In this document: positions 10,359-21,588 of the stretch, piece by piece | Numbering within the stretch: the first letter of the stretch is position 1 | Layout of the letters: every line of letters begins with the position of its first letter | Program-made: the position numbers and the translations under genes | The notes under the pieces: model-generated | Database searches by the model: none | Seen by the model: only the letters and a program-made list of their open reading frames with translations | What the model was told of the DNA's origin: nothing | DNA from: Hoplostethus atlanticus | Taxonomy: Eukaryota > Chordata > Actinopteri > Trachichthyiformes > Trachichthyidae | DNA: 64,000 bases | Direction of reading: 5' to 3' | Assembly (NCBI GenBank): GCA_034670405.1 | Contig: JAXDDX010000118.1 | Location: 1,425,001-1,489,000, forward strand

Positions 10359-10572
10359 GGCCACCGACCAGCGACACGCCAGCCGGGCTGAAAACACAAA
10401 ACTCCCCCGATCTACCACAAAGACAACACTGAGACAATAAACACCAACACATGAAACAAAAACCCACTGACGCAAAACCAAAACAAATAGATAAACAAAA
10501 CACAGGGAGACAGGGAGAGAGAGGGAGGCTTTACTAGATCCCTCTAGTAGGGTCTCAGACAAGACCGTAACC

Positions 10573-10692
10573 TAGTCTAGTCTAGTCTAGTCTGGTGTAG
10601 TCTAGCATGCTGGGAGATCTAGGCTGTAACTAGAATAGAATAGAATAGAACAGAGTCCAGTTTTGTTGTATTTTCAGGGACAATCAGAGGAG

Positions 10693-10729
<37 letters not shown>

Positions 10730-10902
10730 ATTACATCAGGGCATCATCTACTCACACAGCAAAGAGTCCCATTAGGACCCCAAACCTGACTGTGTGTGTG
10801 TGTGTGTGTGTGTACTAATGAACGTTAATTAACCTTCATTAGTGGTGCAGTGATCCTGAACGCAGCATGTAGCCCCCTGACCCCCAAGAGGGCAAGCCAC
10901 AT

Positions 10903-10990
<88 letters not shown>
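10573..10990. repeat. Microsatellite cluster around a palindromic core
   Basis: TAGTC units 10,573-10,608, TAGAA units 10,630-10,652, CA 10,697-10,726, GT 10,793-10,812, CA 10,902-10,941 and GA 10,942-10,990. Between GT and CA lies about 90 bp of non-repeat sequence with the dyad described separately. Confidence 0.92.
10814..10843. promoter_or_regulatory. 30-bp dyad with homeodomain-type sites
   Basis: The arms ACTAATGAA and TTCATTAGT are perfect inverse complements, and the centre GTTAATTAAC is itself a palindrome, so 28 of 30 bases are symmetric. It contains TAATGA/TCATTA and TTAATTAA cores, the kind bound by homeodomain or POU dimers. It lies in qki intron 2. A possible CTCF-like core, CCCAAGAGGGCA, follows at about 10,883-10,894. 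Function is inferred from sequence only. Confidence 0.4.
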
Positions 10991-10994
<4 letters not shown>

Positions 10995-11069
10995 ATGTCT
11001 TTCTCCCTTTCTCAATTCAGTTCAATTAAAATAAAAGTCAATATTGTGTTTTATAATATGCTGCATAAA

Positions 11070-11285
11070 ATCTAAAGCTAACGTAGCTGACTGCTAACAT
11101 TAGCTAACATTATGGACCTGGTTGGTTTGATAAAGCTAACGTAGCTGACTGCTAACATTAGCTAACATTATGGACCTGGTTGGTTTGATAAAGCTAACGT
11201 AGCTGACTGCTAACATTAGCTAACATTATGGACCTGGTTGGTTTGATAAAGCTAACGTAGCTGACTGCTAACATTAGCTAACAGC
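11070..11285. repeat. 58-bp tandem repeat, about 3.8 copies
   Basis: Near-identical units starting AAAGCTAACGTAGCTGACTG, each with CTAACATTAGCTAACATTA. The identity suggests recent duplication. Confidence 0.95.
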
Positions 11286-11636
11286 TGATGAATGGCTCAT
11301 TGTCATACGTGTTGTTTCTAACATGTAAGTGTCTGTTGTGGTTGTATGATCAATAGTTTCTACGTCACAATATTGCCAAGACCATTTCATTGTTTTTGTC
11401 TTCAGATGAAAAACATGAAATATGACCAACATTAACTGACTTTTATTCTATTTGTTTTAATTGTAACTATTTATTTTAAATAATACTTTTCTACTGAGCT
11501 CCGCCGGCTGAGGAATCGTCTAGTCCACTTTCTATTTAATGACGTTTCTGAAGTCACGTCTGGTTCAGTCTGAAACAATATGGCCGCCACGGCAAGAAAC
11601 CCAATTCTCCTGTCCTCAGGAGGGAGGGCAAGGTCA
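11286..11636. other. Unassigned intronic sequence
   Basis: Non-repetitive sequence of mixed composition. I see no exon, known element or convincing regulatory site. Confidence 0.4.
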
Positions 11637-11689
11637 ACACACACACACACACACACACACTTTCTTAAGTACACTTGAGTCCCCCTCCA

Positions 11690-11749
<60 letters not shown>

Positions 11750-11802
11750 TGACCCAGTAAAGGACAGAGCAGATGATAGATGACAACCACTCATACTGGA
11801 AA

Positions 11803-11841
<39 letters not shown>

Positions 11842-11858
11842 CTCTCTCTCTCTCTATG
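11637..11858. repeat. CA and CT microsatellites
   Basis: CA runs at 11,637-11,660, 11,699-11,746 and 11,805-11,838, the last followed by CT to 11,855. Confidence 0.95.
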
Positions 11859-11944
11859 GAGGTCTAATTAAAAGCTTTGTCAGCATGAAGCTATGAAATA
11901 TATTTATAGTCTATTCCATAATGGAACACTATTACTGATACTAC

Positions 11945-12107
11945 ATCTACCTCTCTCTACCACCCTCTCTCTCTCTACCACCCTCTCTCTCTCTCTACCA
12001 TCCTCCCTCTCTCTCTCTCTCTCTCTACCACCCTCTCTACCTCTCTCTACCACCCTCCCTCTCTCTCTCTCTCTCTACCACCCTCTCTCTCTCTACCTCT
12101 CTCTACC

Positions 12108-12138
<31 letters not shown>

Positions 12139-12330
12139 ACCTCTCTCTACCACCCTCTCTCTCTCTCTCTCTCTACCACCCTCTCTCTCTACCTCTCTCT
12201 ACCTCTGTCTACCACCCTCCCTCTCTCTCTCTCTCTCTACCTCTCTCTACCACCCTCTCTCTCTCTACCTCTCTCTACCACCCTCCCTCTCTTTCTCTCT
12301 CTCTACCTCTCTCTCTTACACTGTCTGTCT
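11945..12330. repeat. Pyrimidine minisatellite (CTCTCTACCACC)
   Basis: Irregular CT runs punctuated by TACCACC and TACCTCTC. One strand is almost pure pyrimidine. The 149-codon frame across it is an artefact. Confidence 0.95.
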
Positions 12331-12599
12331 GGCTCTACTTAGAATCCTCCTCTCTCTCCACTCCTCTCTGTTCACCCCTCTCCCTCTTCCTCCTCCTCCT
12401 CCTCCTCTAGACAAAAGGGGGGGGTAATCTCTATCTAATAAAACTGTTGAGATCCCTTCGATCAATAGAGGAAACTAATCAGTTAGTTCACTAACTAACT
12501 ATTCTAGTATCCCATAATAATACATCATATTATTCTAACTGACAGAGATGCTTCTAGTGTCAGGGTCATCCTGTTAGGGACCTGGACTTATCCATTGAC

Positions 12600-12643
<44 letters not shown>

Positions 12644-13845
12644 CCCAGTGTGTATTGGAGACAGACAGACAGACACACACACACACACAGCCCATCAGTG
12701 TCACTAAAGTCCTGAAGTGTCAGATTTCATCTTAAAGTGGATTTACTAATATTTGATTGGTTGAGAGTTGAAATCAGTGAGTTCCTCTTTTTATTGATCC
12801 AGTCTCCATCTTTGCCTCTCAGCCTCACTGTGGTGTTCCTCACCTGTCAACCAAACAGTGTGTCCAGTACTGTGACGTCTTTCTCCTTGGGTTTTCTGTT
12901 GATGGAGTTTGAGTTCCTGTAGGTGGCGCTCTTTTCTTTGTCTGTTCAGCCATGGTGGCTATCGCTGCTCATGCTAACTACCCAGTTCTTCTTCTGTTGA
13001 AACGTAAAACGCATCACTTCCTGTCTCCAGAGGGTTTCTCCCAGGAAAGACCTACCTACTAGTCCAACCCAGTCCAACCCAGTCTAGTCCAGAATAGCAG
13101 ATGGAAAAGCTTCATGACCCGGTGGAGGTTGATCACTGTTGAGTTACAGAGATCGGAGGGGAGCAGCACAGATTTATTGGGATTATTACTGTAAATCCCT
13201 TGTTGAATCTGTACAATTCATTGTGGTTGCTGGTTTGATTCCTGGAGCCTGCCAGGAGACCGATGGCTGCTCTCAGGGGATCTGGAGATCTAGTAGACGC
13301 TTTTAAAGCTGCCGTGTTCAGTAGAATGACAAACTGACTAATCCTCGTTAACCCCGTCCAGTCATGACGCAGCGCTCGTTAAACCAAAGAGTTAATTGGG
13401 ATCAGTCAGCTTGGATCTCAACTAACTCCCCTGGGCCAGGCAGGATTGAATGAGATGATCGCTTTGAAATATTTGATAATGACTGACAGGAGGAGGAGGA
13501 AGAGGAGGAGGAAGATACAAACATGAAGACAGAAAAAACCCTGATTTCAATGGAAGTCGATCAATAGAAGTTGAATTTATTGACGCATCCTGGACTGTTC
13601 CAAATACGTAGTGAGGAACTTTCCATGCAAAGCTGACATGTTGACTTGATGCAGAAGTGAAACAACACATCACCTACTAGCACACACACACACACACACA
13701 CACACACAGGACCACTAGACTGGTCTGGGTTCTACTGCAGAGGAAACCTGATTAGTTTTTCTTGATCTGATTATGTGGTTGTGTATGCAGCTCAGGTCCT
13801 GCCAGCAATCACACTAACAGCCCATAATAAGGTTATAGTGTCTCC

Positions 13846-13907
<62 letters not shown>

Positions 13908-14002
13908 GAATAAAGACAGCCATCCCTGACACACACTGTCACACAAAAGTTCAGGTGACCGCTAGAGGCAAGCCTGACTGGACTCACAGAGTGTTCTTTA
14001 AC

Positions 14003-14004
<2 letters not shown>
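12331..14004. other. Unassigned intronic sequence, possible conserved element
   Basis: Mostly single-copy. CA runs at 12,603-12,640, 13,681-13,707 and 13,849-13,905. The stretch 13,100-13,420 is free of repeats and holds GGGATTATTACTGTAAATCCC-type symmetry (arms GGGATT and AATCCC at 13,177-13,198) plus TAATCC sites, so it could be a conserved enhancer; this cannot be shown without alignment. No exon seen. Confidence 0.4.

Positions 14005-14039
<35 letters not shown>
14005..14039. repeat. CA tract just beyond the exon 2 donor
   Basis: On the qki RNA strand this is a UG repeat starting about 12 bases into intron 2 (after GTAAGATACACA). UG repeats are bound by TDP-43 and CELF proteins. Confidence 0.95.
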
Positions 14040-14040
<1 letters not shown>

Positions 14041-14050
14041 TGTATCTTAC

Positions 14051-14190
14051 GTCAGGGTATTCTTTAACAGGGACGTAGAGTTTCTCCTGCAGTTGGACGA
14101 CTGGTCCGACGGCGTCGGGTAGTTCGCTACTCCGCCTCTCTGAACCGTTCAGCGTGTCGTTGTACATGTCCTTCCTCACCCGGCTGATCT
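14051..14190 (-). CDS. qki: Quaking exon 2, QUA1 end and linker
   Basis: 140 bp, minus strand. With the last base of exon 1 it gives 47 codons: [16 protein letters not shown], a variable [14 protein letters not shown] stretch, and [15 protein letters not shown]. It completes the QUA1 dimerisation helices and leads into the KH domain. The acceptor is TGTGTTGCAG/AGATCAGC and the donor CCTGAC/GTAAGA. The Glu codon split by intron 1 corresponds to mouse E48, whose E48G change (quaking kt4) disrupts dimerisation, which is known from the family. Compared with human QKI as I recall it, the NGS-ELPDAV stretch is one residue shorter. A 24-bp satellite begins about 10 bases upstream of the acceptor, and the region lacks a good polypyrimidine tract. 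Confidence 0.97.
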
Positions 14191-14199
14191 CTGCAACAC

Positions 14200-15025
14200 A
14201 CAACCCACAGCACGTTAACACGCTAAACACACAGCACGTTAACACGCTAAACACACAGCACGTTAACACGCTGAACACTCAGCACGGTAACACGCTAAAC
14301 ACACAGCACGGTAACACGCTGAACACTCAGCACGTTAACACGCTAAACACACAGCACGTTAACACGCTAAACACACAGCACGGTAACACGCTGAACACAC
14401 AGCACGTTAACACGCTAAACACACAGCACAATAACACGCTAAACCCACAGCACGTTAACACGCTAAACCCACAGCACGTTAACACGCTAAACCTACAGCA
14501 TGTTAACACGCTAAACCTACAGCATGTTAACACGCTGAACACACAGCACGTTATGGTGCTAAACACACAGCATGTTATGGTGCTAAACACTCAGCACATT
14601 AACACACTAAACACACAGCACGTTAACACGCTGAACACACAGCACGTTAACACGCTGAACACACAGCACGTTATGGTGCTAAACACTCAGCACGTTAACA
14701 CGCTAAACACACAGCACGTTAACACGCTAAACACACAGCACGTTATGGTGCTAAACACTCAGCACGTTAACACGCTAAACACACAGCACGTTAACACGCT
14801 AAACACACAGCACGTTAACACGCTGAACACACAGCACGTTATGGTGCTAAACACTCAGCACGTTAACACGCTAAACACACAGCACGTTAACACGCTAAAC
14901 CCACAGCACGTTAACACGCTGAACACACAGCACGTTATGGTGCTAAACACTCAGTACGTTAACACGCTGAACACACAGCACGTTATGGTGCTAAACACAC
15001 AGCACGTTAACACGCTGAACACTCA
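14200..15025. repeat. 24-bp minisatellite abutting qki exon 2
   Basis: About 34 units on the pattern AACACGCTAAACACACAGCA plus CGTT, with a TTATGGTGCTAAACACTCAG variant in the right two-thirds. Because 24 is a multiple of three, it keeps a 508-codon frame open on the plus strand (NTLNTQHV repeats). On the qki RNA strand each unit carries TTAAC, fitting a branch-point, and GTTTAG, fitting a weak acceptor. Confidence 0.95.
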
Positions 15026-15109
15026 GAGTAATAAGGTAGGAAGGACAATTAAAAGCACATACTGTGTTAATATTTCACAACAGACATTTAATCACACAAA
15101 GCAGCTTCT

Positions 15110-15210
15110 GACCACACACACACACACACACAGAGAAACACAGAGAAACACACAGAAACACACACACACATACACAGAAACACACACACAGAAACACACA
15201 CACACAGAAA

Positions 15211-15250
<40 letters not shown>

Positions 15251-15344
15251 CACAGTGAAACACACACATATCGGCCTTGGCCAGAGTAGCTATATGGTCT
15301 TAATATATTGCCCAGTTCATCTCAGTAACAGTGCAGACACACAC

Positions 15345-15389
<45 letters not shown>

Positions 15390-15405
15390 CGCACACACAC
15401 ACACT
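15110..15405. repeat. CA microsatellites with GAAA interruptions
   Basis: CA runs with ACAGAAACA interruptions 15,113-15,260, and CA with CG/CAT interruptions 15,336-15,405. Confidence 0.93.
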
Positions 15406-16055
15406 GGACGGTTGCTGTATTGTTATGGAAACTGATTCACTGCCCACTGTGTGACAGTCAAGGCTGGGGGAGAAAGCTACACCCAGTTCCTTTAGCAGCC
15501 CTGCAGTCTGTTCCCTCGTTACACAATATTATATTTATATTATATTTATATTATGGTCTGTATAATCATTTTATTAATATGCTGTTTGTGTTGCTGACCA
15601 ACATCCGGCTGTGCTGTAAGGCTGAACCAGTTGACTATCTGAACCAGGTTGTTGTGGTGTCTGTAGACTGTAGAAATTAACCATGAAGATTCAATTCTTG
15701 CAGTGTGACTCTACTTGGTCTACTTAACTCCACACTGGTTTCATTTCATATCGTTGCCAGGGTTAACAGGCACACCAGTCTTCATTATGAAAATGTAAAT
15801 GAATTTTCACTCAAAACGACCAGAGAACTGTTTCATCAGTACGACTGTATTTATACGTCATTTTAGAGGATAACATCATCTGTGGTTTAAAGCAGTGAGC
15901 TGTAGCGTCTCCATGAGCTCTGTGCTAGTAACCTTCATACATGGAGCATGATGCCCATCGCTGGAGTAGAAGATCCATTACATTAGATGCTTTTTTTAGA
16001 TGCGGTTTTACATTTTGTTTGCTGGGTTTATTTGTTGTAAGTGGTTTAATCCTTT
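15406..16055. other. Unassigned intronic sequence
   Basis: Single-copy looking. A short TTATATTATA direct repeat lies at 15,527-15,555. Nothing else recognised. Confidence 0.4.
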
Positions 16056-16620
16056 GAGGATGTAACGTTAGCCTGTTGCTTTGCTGAGTGGATGTTAGCA
16101 GTAACGTTAGCCTGTTGCCTTGCTGAGTAGATGTTAGCAGTAACGTTAGCCTGTTGCCTTGCTGAGTGGATGTTAGCAGTAATGTTAGCGTAGCAGGGCG
16201 TGCTAAGTGGATGTTAGCAGTAACGTTAGCCTGTTGCCTTGCTGAGTGGATGTTAGCAGTAACGTTAGCGTAGCAGGGCTTGCTAAGTGGATGTTAGCAG
16301 TAACGTTAGCCTGTTGCCTTGCTGAGTGGATGTTAGCAGTAACGTTAGCCTTGCGGAGTGTATGTTAGCAGTAACGTTAGCTTGTTGCCTTGCTGAGTAG
16401 ATGTTAGCAGTAATGTTAGCATAGCAGGGCGTGCTAAGTGGATGTTACCAGTAACGTTAGCCTGTTGCCTTGCTGAGTGGATGTTAGCAGTAACGTTAGC
16501 ATAGCAGGGCTTGCTAAGTGGATGTTAGCAGTAACGTTAGCCTGTTGCCTTGCTGAGTGGATGTTAGCAGTAACGTTAGCGTAGCAGGCCTTGCTAAGTG
16601 GATTTTAGTAGTAACGTTAG
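16056..16620. repeat. 39/41-bp two-variant minisatellite
   Basis: About 14 units containing GTAACGTTAGC. Form A has CCTGTTGCCTTGCTGAGTGG, form B has GTAGCAGGGCTTGCTAAGTGG-like sequence. After three A units the two forms alternate as about 80-bp dimers. Confidence 0.93.
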
Positions 16621-16831
16621 CATGGTTATAGTCATGAGGATTTTTTGATTTCATTATATTTTGAGCCACAATGTTCGCAGCTAGTTAGCATGGAACTAGT
16701 CCTAAGCTAGTTTTCACTCGGTTTTCAAAATAGATATTTAAGCACAGTGAAAGCAGAACAGCGAACTGCCGTTGTTCTGCCACCGTGAGTGCGTTTTCAT
16801 TTATTGGCTATTTACAATGGCCATGTTGTGT

Positions 16832-16885
<54 letters not shown>

Positions 16886-17054
16886 TCAGACGGTGATGAT
16901 TAAACTGTCAGGGTGATTTATGGAAGCCGTTATTACAACCTTTTACCCACCGGAGAGGCTTTTCTTTGCTTTCTTTTTTTGGTGATTTGTCAGCTTTCTA
17001 AGACCAATCAATTTCCTGCTCTGACCTGCAGGCCTGGCTCACCCAGGTCCACTG

Positions 17055-17096
<42 letters not shown>

Positions 17097-17740
17097 ATTG
17101 GTCAAGCCTCCCCTCGGTGAGAGATCACAGACAGTGTGACGTGACGAGTCGCTGCAGACGGAGCTGGTAGCAACTGATACTGTAATCATGTCAAAATAAA
17201 TAAAAAGTCAAAAATATAATAAAACCTGATATTGTAACAATTTATTTCCTCATAATCTAATACATTATTAAACTGAACAGCAATTATTAGCTCATAGTGG
17301 GTGTAACTTCAATTATTACATATATATATACATATATAGGTCTGAGGATGTGATGTATTATATTAACAGCTTTTATTACATTTAGAGGGGAATTTTATTA
17401 GATTCTGACAAGTTATTACAATATCAGACGGACATTATATGATCAGTTCAGTGTTTTCTCATCTGGTCTCATCTGTGACAACACGAAAAGTTGGTCAATG
17501 TATAGTATAGTATAGTATAGTATAGTATAGTATAGTATAGTGACTCTCACTCAGCTGGAGCTTTTAAACACACCACACAGACAGACAGACATCACCTGCT
17601 AGACGGACAAGGCCAGTCTGACCTCGGAACAAGATGCCTGACTAAAACCTGATATCGACTCCACAAAAGAAGGTAGTTGTTCACTTTATTTCTCGAGTAT
17701 TGAACTTGGGATGTTACTGTCCATGAAGTGACATCACCAC
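16621..17740. other. Intronic sequence, candidate conserved element
   Basis: GT run 16,838-16,883, CA run 17,056-17,094, a TATAG pentamer run 17,497-17,540. Between GT and CA, 16,890-17,050 is repeat-free and includes TGATTTATGG (a Hox/Pbx-type site) and CCAATCAATT; this makes it an enhancer candidate only. The remainder is AT-rich without recognisable features. Confidence 0.4.
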
Positions 17741-17744
17741 CAAT

Positions 17745-20578
17745 CAGCTGCTGGGAGTCTAGATATTCAACAAGTCACCTATGAGCTGCTAGGAGTGTAG
17801 ATATTCAACAAGTCACCTGATCAGCTGCTAGGAGTCTAGATATTCAACAAGTCACCTAATCAGCTGCTAGGAGTCTAGATATTCAACAAGTCACCTATCA
17901 GCTGCTAGAAGTCTAGATATTCAACAAGTCACCTAGTCAGCTGCTAGAAGCCTAGATATTCAACAAGTGACCTAGTCAGCTGCTAGGAGTCTAGGTATTC
18001 AACAAGTCACCTGATCAGCTGCTAGGAGTCGAGATATTCAACAAGTCACCTATCAGCTGCTAGGAGTCTAGAGATTCAACATGTAACCTGACCAGCTGCT
18101 AGGATTCTAGAGATTCAACAAGTCACCTGATCAGCTGCTAGGAGTCTAGATATTCAACAAGTCACCTAGTCAGTTGCTAGAAGTCTAGATATTCAACAAG
18201 TCACTTGATCAGCTGCTAGGAGTCTAGATATTCAACATGTCACCTATCAGCTGCTAGGAGTCTAGGTATTCAACAAGTCACCTGATCAGCTGCTAGGAGT
18301 CGAGATATTCAACAAGTCACCTATCAGCTGCTAGGAGTCTAGAGATTCAACAAGTCACCTATCAGCTGCTAGATTCTAGAGATTCAACAAGTCACCTGAT
18401 CAGCTGCTAGGAGTCTAGATATTCAACAAGTCACCTGATCAGCTGCTAGGAGTCTAGATATTCAACAAGTCACCTATCAGCTGCTAGGAGTCTAGAGATT
18501 CAACAAGTCACCTGATCAGCTGCTAGGAGTCTAGAGATTCAACAAGTCACCTGATCAGCTGCTAGGAGTCTAGATATTCAACAAGTCACCTAGTCAGCTG
18601 CTAGGAGTCTAGATATTCAACAAGTCACCTGATCAGCTGCTAGGAGTCTAGATATTCAACAAGTCACCTGATCAGCTGCTAGGAGTCTAGAGATTCAACA
18701 AGTCACCTATCAGCTGCTAGGAGTCTAGATATTCAACAAGTCACCTGATCAGCTGCTAGGAGTCTAGAGATTCAACAAGTCACCTGATCAGCTGCTAGGA
18801 GTCTAGATATTCAACAAGTCACCTATCAGCTGCTAGGAGTCTAGAGATTCAACAAGTCACCTGATCAGCTGCTAGGAGTCTAGAGATTCAACAAGTCACC
18901 TGATCAGCTGCTAGGAGTCTAGATATTCAACAAGTCACCTAGTCAGCTGCTAGGAGTCTAGATATTCAACAAGTCACCCTGATCAGCTGCTAGGAGTCTA
19001 GATATTCAACAAGTCACCTATCAGCTGCTAGGAGTCTAGAGATTCAACAAGTCACCTGATCAGCTGCTAGGAGTCTAGATATTCAACAAGTCACCTGATC
19101 AGCTGCTAGGAGTCTAGAGATTCAACAAGTCACCTGATCAGCTGCTAGAAGTCTAGATATTCAACAAGTCACCTGATCAGCTGCTAGGAGTCTAGATATT
19201 CAACAAGTCACCTAGTCAGCTGCTAGGAAGTCTAGAGATTCAACAAGTCACCTGATCAGCTGCTAGGAGTCTAGATATTCAACAAGTCACCTGATCAGCT
19301 GCTAGGAGTCTAGATATTCAACAAGTCACCTATCAGCTGCTAGGAGGCTAGAGATTCAACAAGTCACCTGATCAGCTGCTAGGAGTCTAGAGATTCAACA
19401 AGTCACCTGATCAGCTTCTAGAAGTCTAGATATTCAACAAGTCACCTAGTCAGCTTGCTAGAAGTCTAGATATTCAACAAGTCACCTAGTCAGCTGCTAG
19501 GAGTCTAGATATTCAACAAGTCACCTTGATCAGCTTCTAGGAGTCTAGATATTCAACATGTCACCTGACCAGCTGCTAGGATTCTAGAGATTCAACAAGT
19601 CACCTGATCAGCTTCTAGAAGTCTAGATATTCAACAAGTCACCTGATCAGCTGCTAGGAGTCTAGATATTCAACAAGTCACCTAGTCAGCTGCTAGACGT
19701 CTAGAGATTCAACAAGTCACCTGATCAGCTGCTAGGAGTCTAGATATTCAACAAGTCACCTGATCAGCTGCTAGGAGTCTAGATATTCAACAAGTCACCT
19801 ATCAGCTGCTAGGAGGCTAGAGATTCAACAAGTCACCTGATCAGCTGCTAGGAGTCTAGAGATTCAACAAGTCACCTGATCAGCTTCTAGAAGTCTAGAT
19901 ATTCAACAAGTCACCTAGTCAGTTGCTAGAAATCTAGATATTCAACAAGTCACTTGATCAGCTGCTAGGAGTCTAGATATTCAACAAGTCACCTATCAGC
20001 TGCTAGGAATCTAGAGATTCAACAAGTCACCTGATCAGCTGCTAGGAGTCTAGATATTCAACATGTCACCTGACCAGCTGCTAGGATTCTAGAGATTCAA
20101 CAAGTCACCTGATCAGCTTCTAGAAGTCTAGATATTCAACAAGTCACCTGATCAGCTGCTAGGAGTCTAGATATTCAACAAGTCACCTAGTCAGCTGCTA
20201 GAAGTCTAGAGATTCAACAAGTCACCTGATCAGCTGCTAGGAGTCTAGATATTCAACAACTCACCTGATCAGCTGCTAGGAGTCTAGATATTCAACAAGT
20301 CACCTATCAGCTGCTAGGAGGCTAGAGATTCAACAAGTCACCTGATCAGCTGCTAGGAGTCTAGAGATTCAACAAGTCACCTGATCAGCTTCTAGAAGTC
20401 TAGATATTCAACAAGTCACCTAGTCAGTTGCTAGAAGTCTAGATATTCAACAAGTCACTTGATCAGCTGCTAGGAGTCTAGATATTCAACAAGTCACCTA
20501 TCAGCTGCTAGGAATCTAGAGATTCAACAAGTCACCTGATCAGCTGCTAGGAGTCTAGATATTCAACAAGTCACCTAG
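17745..20578. repeat. 38-39-bp satellite array, 2.8 kb
   Basis: About 73 units containing CAGCTGCTAGGAGTCTAGAT and then ATTCAACAAGTCACCT, joined by GA, A or AGT linkers. Marker variants (GGAGGCTAG, CAGCTTCTAG, CAGTTGCTAG) recur in the right third with a spacing of 469 and 505 bp, so a higher-order unit of 12-13 monomers has been copied there. It contains no long open frame. Confidence 0.97.
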
Positions 20579-21397
20579 TCAGACAGTCAGACGTCAACGA
20601 GTGGAACATTAATTGTCTCCTGTTCATTGAATGTTTGTTCCCTCAGAGGATTGAAAGGTTTTACCTGGAGAGTCTGAAGGTCGATGGAAACCAGATGAAC
20701 TAATTCATTTCAGGAGGAACGAAAAGAAAAGAGAATGGATTGAAATAAAATGTTTAATGTATGTGTATGTGTGAGACAGACAGACAGAGACAGACAGACA
20801 GAGACAGACAGGCAGACAGACAGAGACAGGCAGACAGACTGTTCTGACTCCCCTCTGTGTTTGTAATTAGAAATCACTGTTAGTGGTGACCACATGGAGG
20901 AGGAGAGGAGAGGAGAGGAGAGGAGAGGAGAGGAGAGGACTCAAACTGAGACACCATCTGCTCCTTCTAATAATATTTCTCCTCCTCTCAGTTTCATTTT
21001 GCTTCATCATCATCTCTGAATCATGAGTGACAATACCAAATCAATAAAGGAAATGTCTGTTAGTAAGAACATGATGACAGTTACTGAAATAAAGGATTTA
21101 TATTTAACAGTTTCATAAGATAAAAATGAAAAGTCAAATGAAAATAGTTTAAAGGGAATTAGTGCAGGTACGAACATAAGTGAATGTCTCGCATTAGTTA
21201 AATCAAGAAGGTCAGTAAGTCAAATAACCAGTAAGTTAACCAATCAAAGGTCAGACCTCCATAAACTTGGTCAGGTTGGTGTTAGTAGTAGTGACTGATC
21301 AGTCTCCATCAGTCCACTGAGACAAATAATATACAGATGGAGAGACACCACAGAGACTGCCTAGGAGAGGACGTCCTCCTGAAACATCACCAAGAGA
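20579..21397. other. Unassigned intronic sequence with small repeats
   Basis: CAGA run 20,768-20,840 and GGAGA run 20,900-20,938. The remainder is AT-rich single-copy sequence with no recognised feature. Confidence 0.4.
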
Positions 21398-21405
21398 CAC
21401 TAGAC

Positions 21406-21588
21406 CAGTGGTCCTCAGATCCGGGCCTCGGGGTCCAGAGTACCGCTGGTTTTCTACTCTCCCAGGTAGTTTCCATTCTAGCAGTCTAATCAGGGATTGA
21501 TGAAGACCTGGTGACTGCAATTGACTTCCTGGTAGGAGAGAAAACCAGCAGCACTCTGGACCCCGAGGCCCGGATTTGAGGAACTCGG
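21406..21588. mobile_element. hAT-type MITE, 183 bp
   Basis: The 8-bp duplication CACTAGAC flanks the element at 21,398-21,405 and 21,589-21,596. The terminal inverted repeats, CAGTGGTCCTCAGATCCGGG and its diverged partner CCGAGTTCCTCAAATCCGGG, extend about 60 bp inward. There is no coding capacity. Both features fit a non-autonomous hAT element. Confidence 0.9.

Larger units (their letters stand above)
5990..10560 (-). mobile_element. Tx1-like (L1 group) LINE, decayed, 4.6 kb
   Basis: Minus-strand element in qki intron 2, antisense to nothing: it lies in the same direction as qki. ORF1 (10,358 to about 9,010) is followed by ORF2 (about 8,900 to 5,995) with APE endonuclease and reverse transcriptase. 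Similarity to the Tx1-like fish L1 group comes from the ORF1 CCHC knuckle, the LNVNG endonuclease start, and RT motifs AFDHV and YADD. The 3' end with the C-terminal finger and tail is missing. A 26-bp satellite has expanded inside ORF1. Several frame breaks show it is inactive. No target duplication was found. Confidence 0.85.

Noticed and set aside
14154-15680. 508-codon plus-strand open frame with NTLNTQHV repeats, antisense to qki exon 2
   Set aside because: The repeat unit is 24 bp, so any stop-free unit keeps the frame open. It starts within the antisense of an exon and ends in CA repeats. No promoter, signal or family match.
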